Source of the DNA: Sphingobacteriales bacterium
GTDB lineage: Bacteria; Bacteroidota; Bacteroidia; Sphingobacteriales; Sphingobacteriaceae
Assembly: GCA_015654985.1 (NCBI GenBank)
Contig: JAATFW010000295.1
Location: forward strand, 1 to 36,652
Length of the DNA: 36,652 nt
Direction: 5' to 3'
In this document: positions 35,907 to 36,652 of the stretch, piece after piece
Layout of the letters: the number at the start of each line of letters is the position of its first letter
Numbering within the stretch: position 1 is the first letter of the stretch
Made by a program: the position numbers and the translations under genes
The notes under the pieces: generated by a model
Databases searched by the model: none
Told to the model about the DNA's origin: nothing
What the model saw: only the letters and a program-made list of their open reading frames with translations

Positions 35907-36652
35907 ATGAATAAATATAAAGCAGTTAACCATATTTTGGTTCTGTTCCTGACTTTTTTATCATTTTTGTCAGTTGCCCAAACGGTGGTACGCGGAGTTG
36001 TGACAGATTTAAAGACGAAGGAAACTCTTCCTTATGTCAGTATTACCATACCCGGGTCGTCTCTGGGTACCAGAACCGATGCAGATGGTAAGTTTTCAAT
36101 GAAGATAAACGGATCATACAGTAAGATAAACTTTACTTATGTCGGATATAATCCGGTTACGAAAATAATTGTTCCCGGTAAAGAACAAACAATCAATGTT
36201 CAGCTCCAGGCCAGTGCCAAAATGCTGAACGAGGTGGTGGTAAAGTCCGGAAGACGAAAGAAATATAGAAATAAAGATAACCCTGCTGTTGCTCTTATAG
36301 AAAAAGTGATCGAACATAAATCAAAAAACCAGATCAGCAGTTATCCTTATGTGGAATATGAAAAATATGAGAAGCTTTCTTTTGCCCTGAGTGATGTCAG
36401 TGACGAATTCAGGAATAAGAAGGTTTTTCGCAATTATCAATTTTTATTTAAGAACCAGGATTCTACGGCTATAGGTGGTACTACAGTGCTCCCTGTTTAT
36501 ATGGAAGAGACCCTGTCGAAAAATTACTACAGAAAGAAACCTGAGAAAACAAAAACTGTAGTTCTTGCGGATAAAAAAGTAGACTTTGACCCTAAGTATA
36601 TAGATCAGAAGGGAGTAAGCGCTTATCTGAACAGGATGTATCAGGATATTAA
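35907..36652 (+). CDS. DUF5686 / carboxypeptidase-like regulatory domain protein, 3'-truncated
   Basis: The first 248 codons of an envelope protein whose 3' end lies beyond the window. A signal peptide (ILVLFLTFLSFLSVAQ, cleavage after about residue 25) is followed by a CarboxypepD_reg-like beta-sandwich (VVRGVVTDLKTKETLPYVSI; GTRTDADGKFSMKI; LNEVVV), then the DUF5686 region beginning NPAVALIEKVIEHKSKN and YPYVEYEKYEKLSF. In Bacteroidota these are large outer-membrane proteins of unknown role, with a C-terminal beta barrel. The ATG at 35907 begins 14 bp after the GtrA stop, so it could be cotranscribed with the lipid genes. Confidence 0.9.
   Translation, partial: MNKYKAVNHILVLFLTFLSFLSVAQTVVRGVVTDLKTKETLPYVSITIPGSSLGTRTDADGKFSMKINGSYSKINFTYVGYNPVTKIIVPGKEQTINVQLQASAKMLNEVVVKSGRRKKYRNKDNPAVALIEKVIEHKSKNQISSYPYVEYEKYEKLSFALSDVSDEFRNKKVFRNYQFLFKNQDSTAIGGTTVLPVYMEETLSKNYYRKKPEKTKTVVLADKKVDFDPKYIDQKGVSAYLNRMYQDI

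Overview
The window looks like chromosomal DNA of a Bacteroidota bacterium, most likely a Sphingobacteriaceae relative (Pedobacter/Arcticibacter-like). Supporting signs are a TTTG/TAnnTTTG promoter before thioredoxin, few Shine-Dalgarno-like sites, a single LptF/LptG-type permease, fused RibBA, a very large TamB-like protein, a START-like protein, a CrtD-like carotenoid desaturase and a sphingolipid gene set. Genus is an inference; there is no rRNA marker.

Layout. (A) 1-4313 is a visibly more GC-rich accessory segment: a 5'-truncated aldo/keto reductase, two AraC-type regulators and a short-chain dehydrogenase, then about 400 bp with gene remnants. It ends at the 3' end of a minus-strand tRNA-Met(CAU) at 4314-4390, a classic island boundary. 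(B) 4547-24080 is mostly housekeeping: START-like protein, LptFG permease, RibBA, TamB (minus; its frame runs about 180 codons upstream of the first canonical start codon), TsaD, a small membrane protein, a carotenoid desaturase, a toxin-antitoxin pair whose RelE/ParE-type toxin is broken by a 4-bp duplication, a gene-poor stretch with a 56-bp perfect palindrome, DnaE, thioredoxin, a DUF58 protein, and an OmpR-type regulator with its histidine kinase. (C) 24344-29195 holds a GH130 enzyme convergent with two GT4-type glycosyltransferases, one fused to a C-terminal helical domain. No signal peptides are visible, so an intracellular mannose-oligosaccharide or reserve-glycan cycle is plausible. 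Upstream of the glycosyltransferases lies a 17-bp inverted repeat pair around 82 bp that could be an invertible switch. (D) 29497-35892 holds a cupin gene and then a tightly packed run: serine palmitoyltransferase, GNAT-type ceramide synthase candidate, ceramide reductase candidate, myo-inositol-3-phosphate synthase, PgpA-family phosphatase (frameshifted) and GtrA. (E) 35907-end is the start of an outer-membrane-associated DUF5686 protein, cut by the window edge.

The most coherent system is region D. Serine plus acyl-CoA gives 3-ketosphinganine, then (dihydro)ceramide, and the adjacent genes supply inositol-phosphate and a phosphatase for an inositol headgroup. This suggests inositol-containing sphingolipids or phosphatidylinositol, although the CDP-alcohol phosphotransferase is not in the window and the phosphatase gene is split. 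Intergenic spaces carry several families of short degenerate tandem repeats, often between convergent genes.
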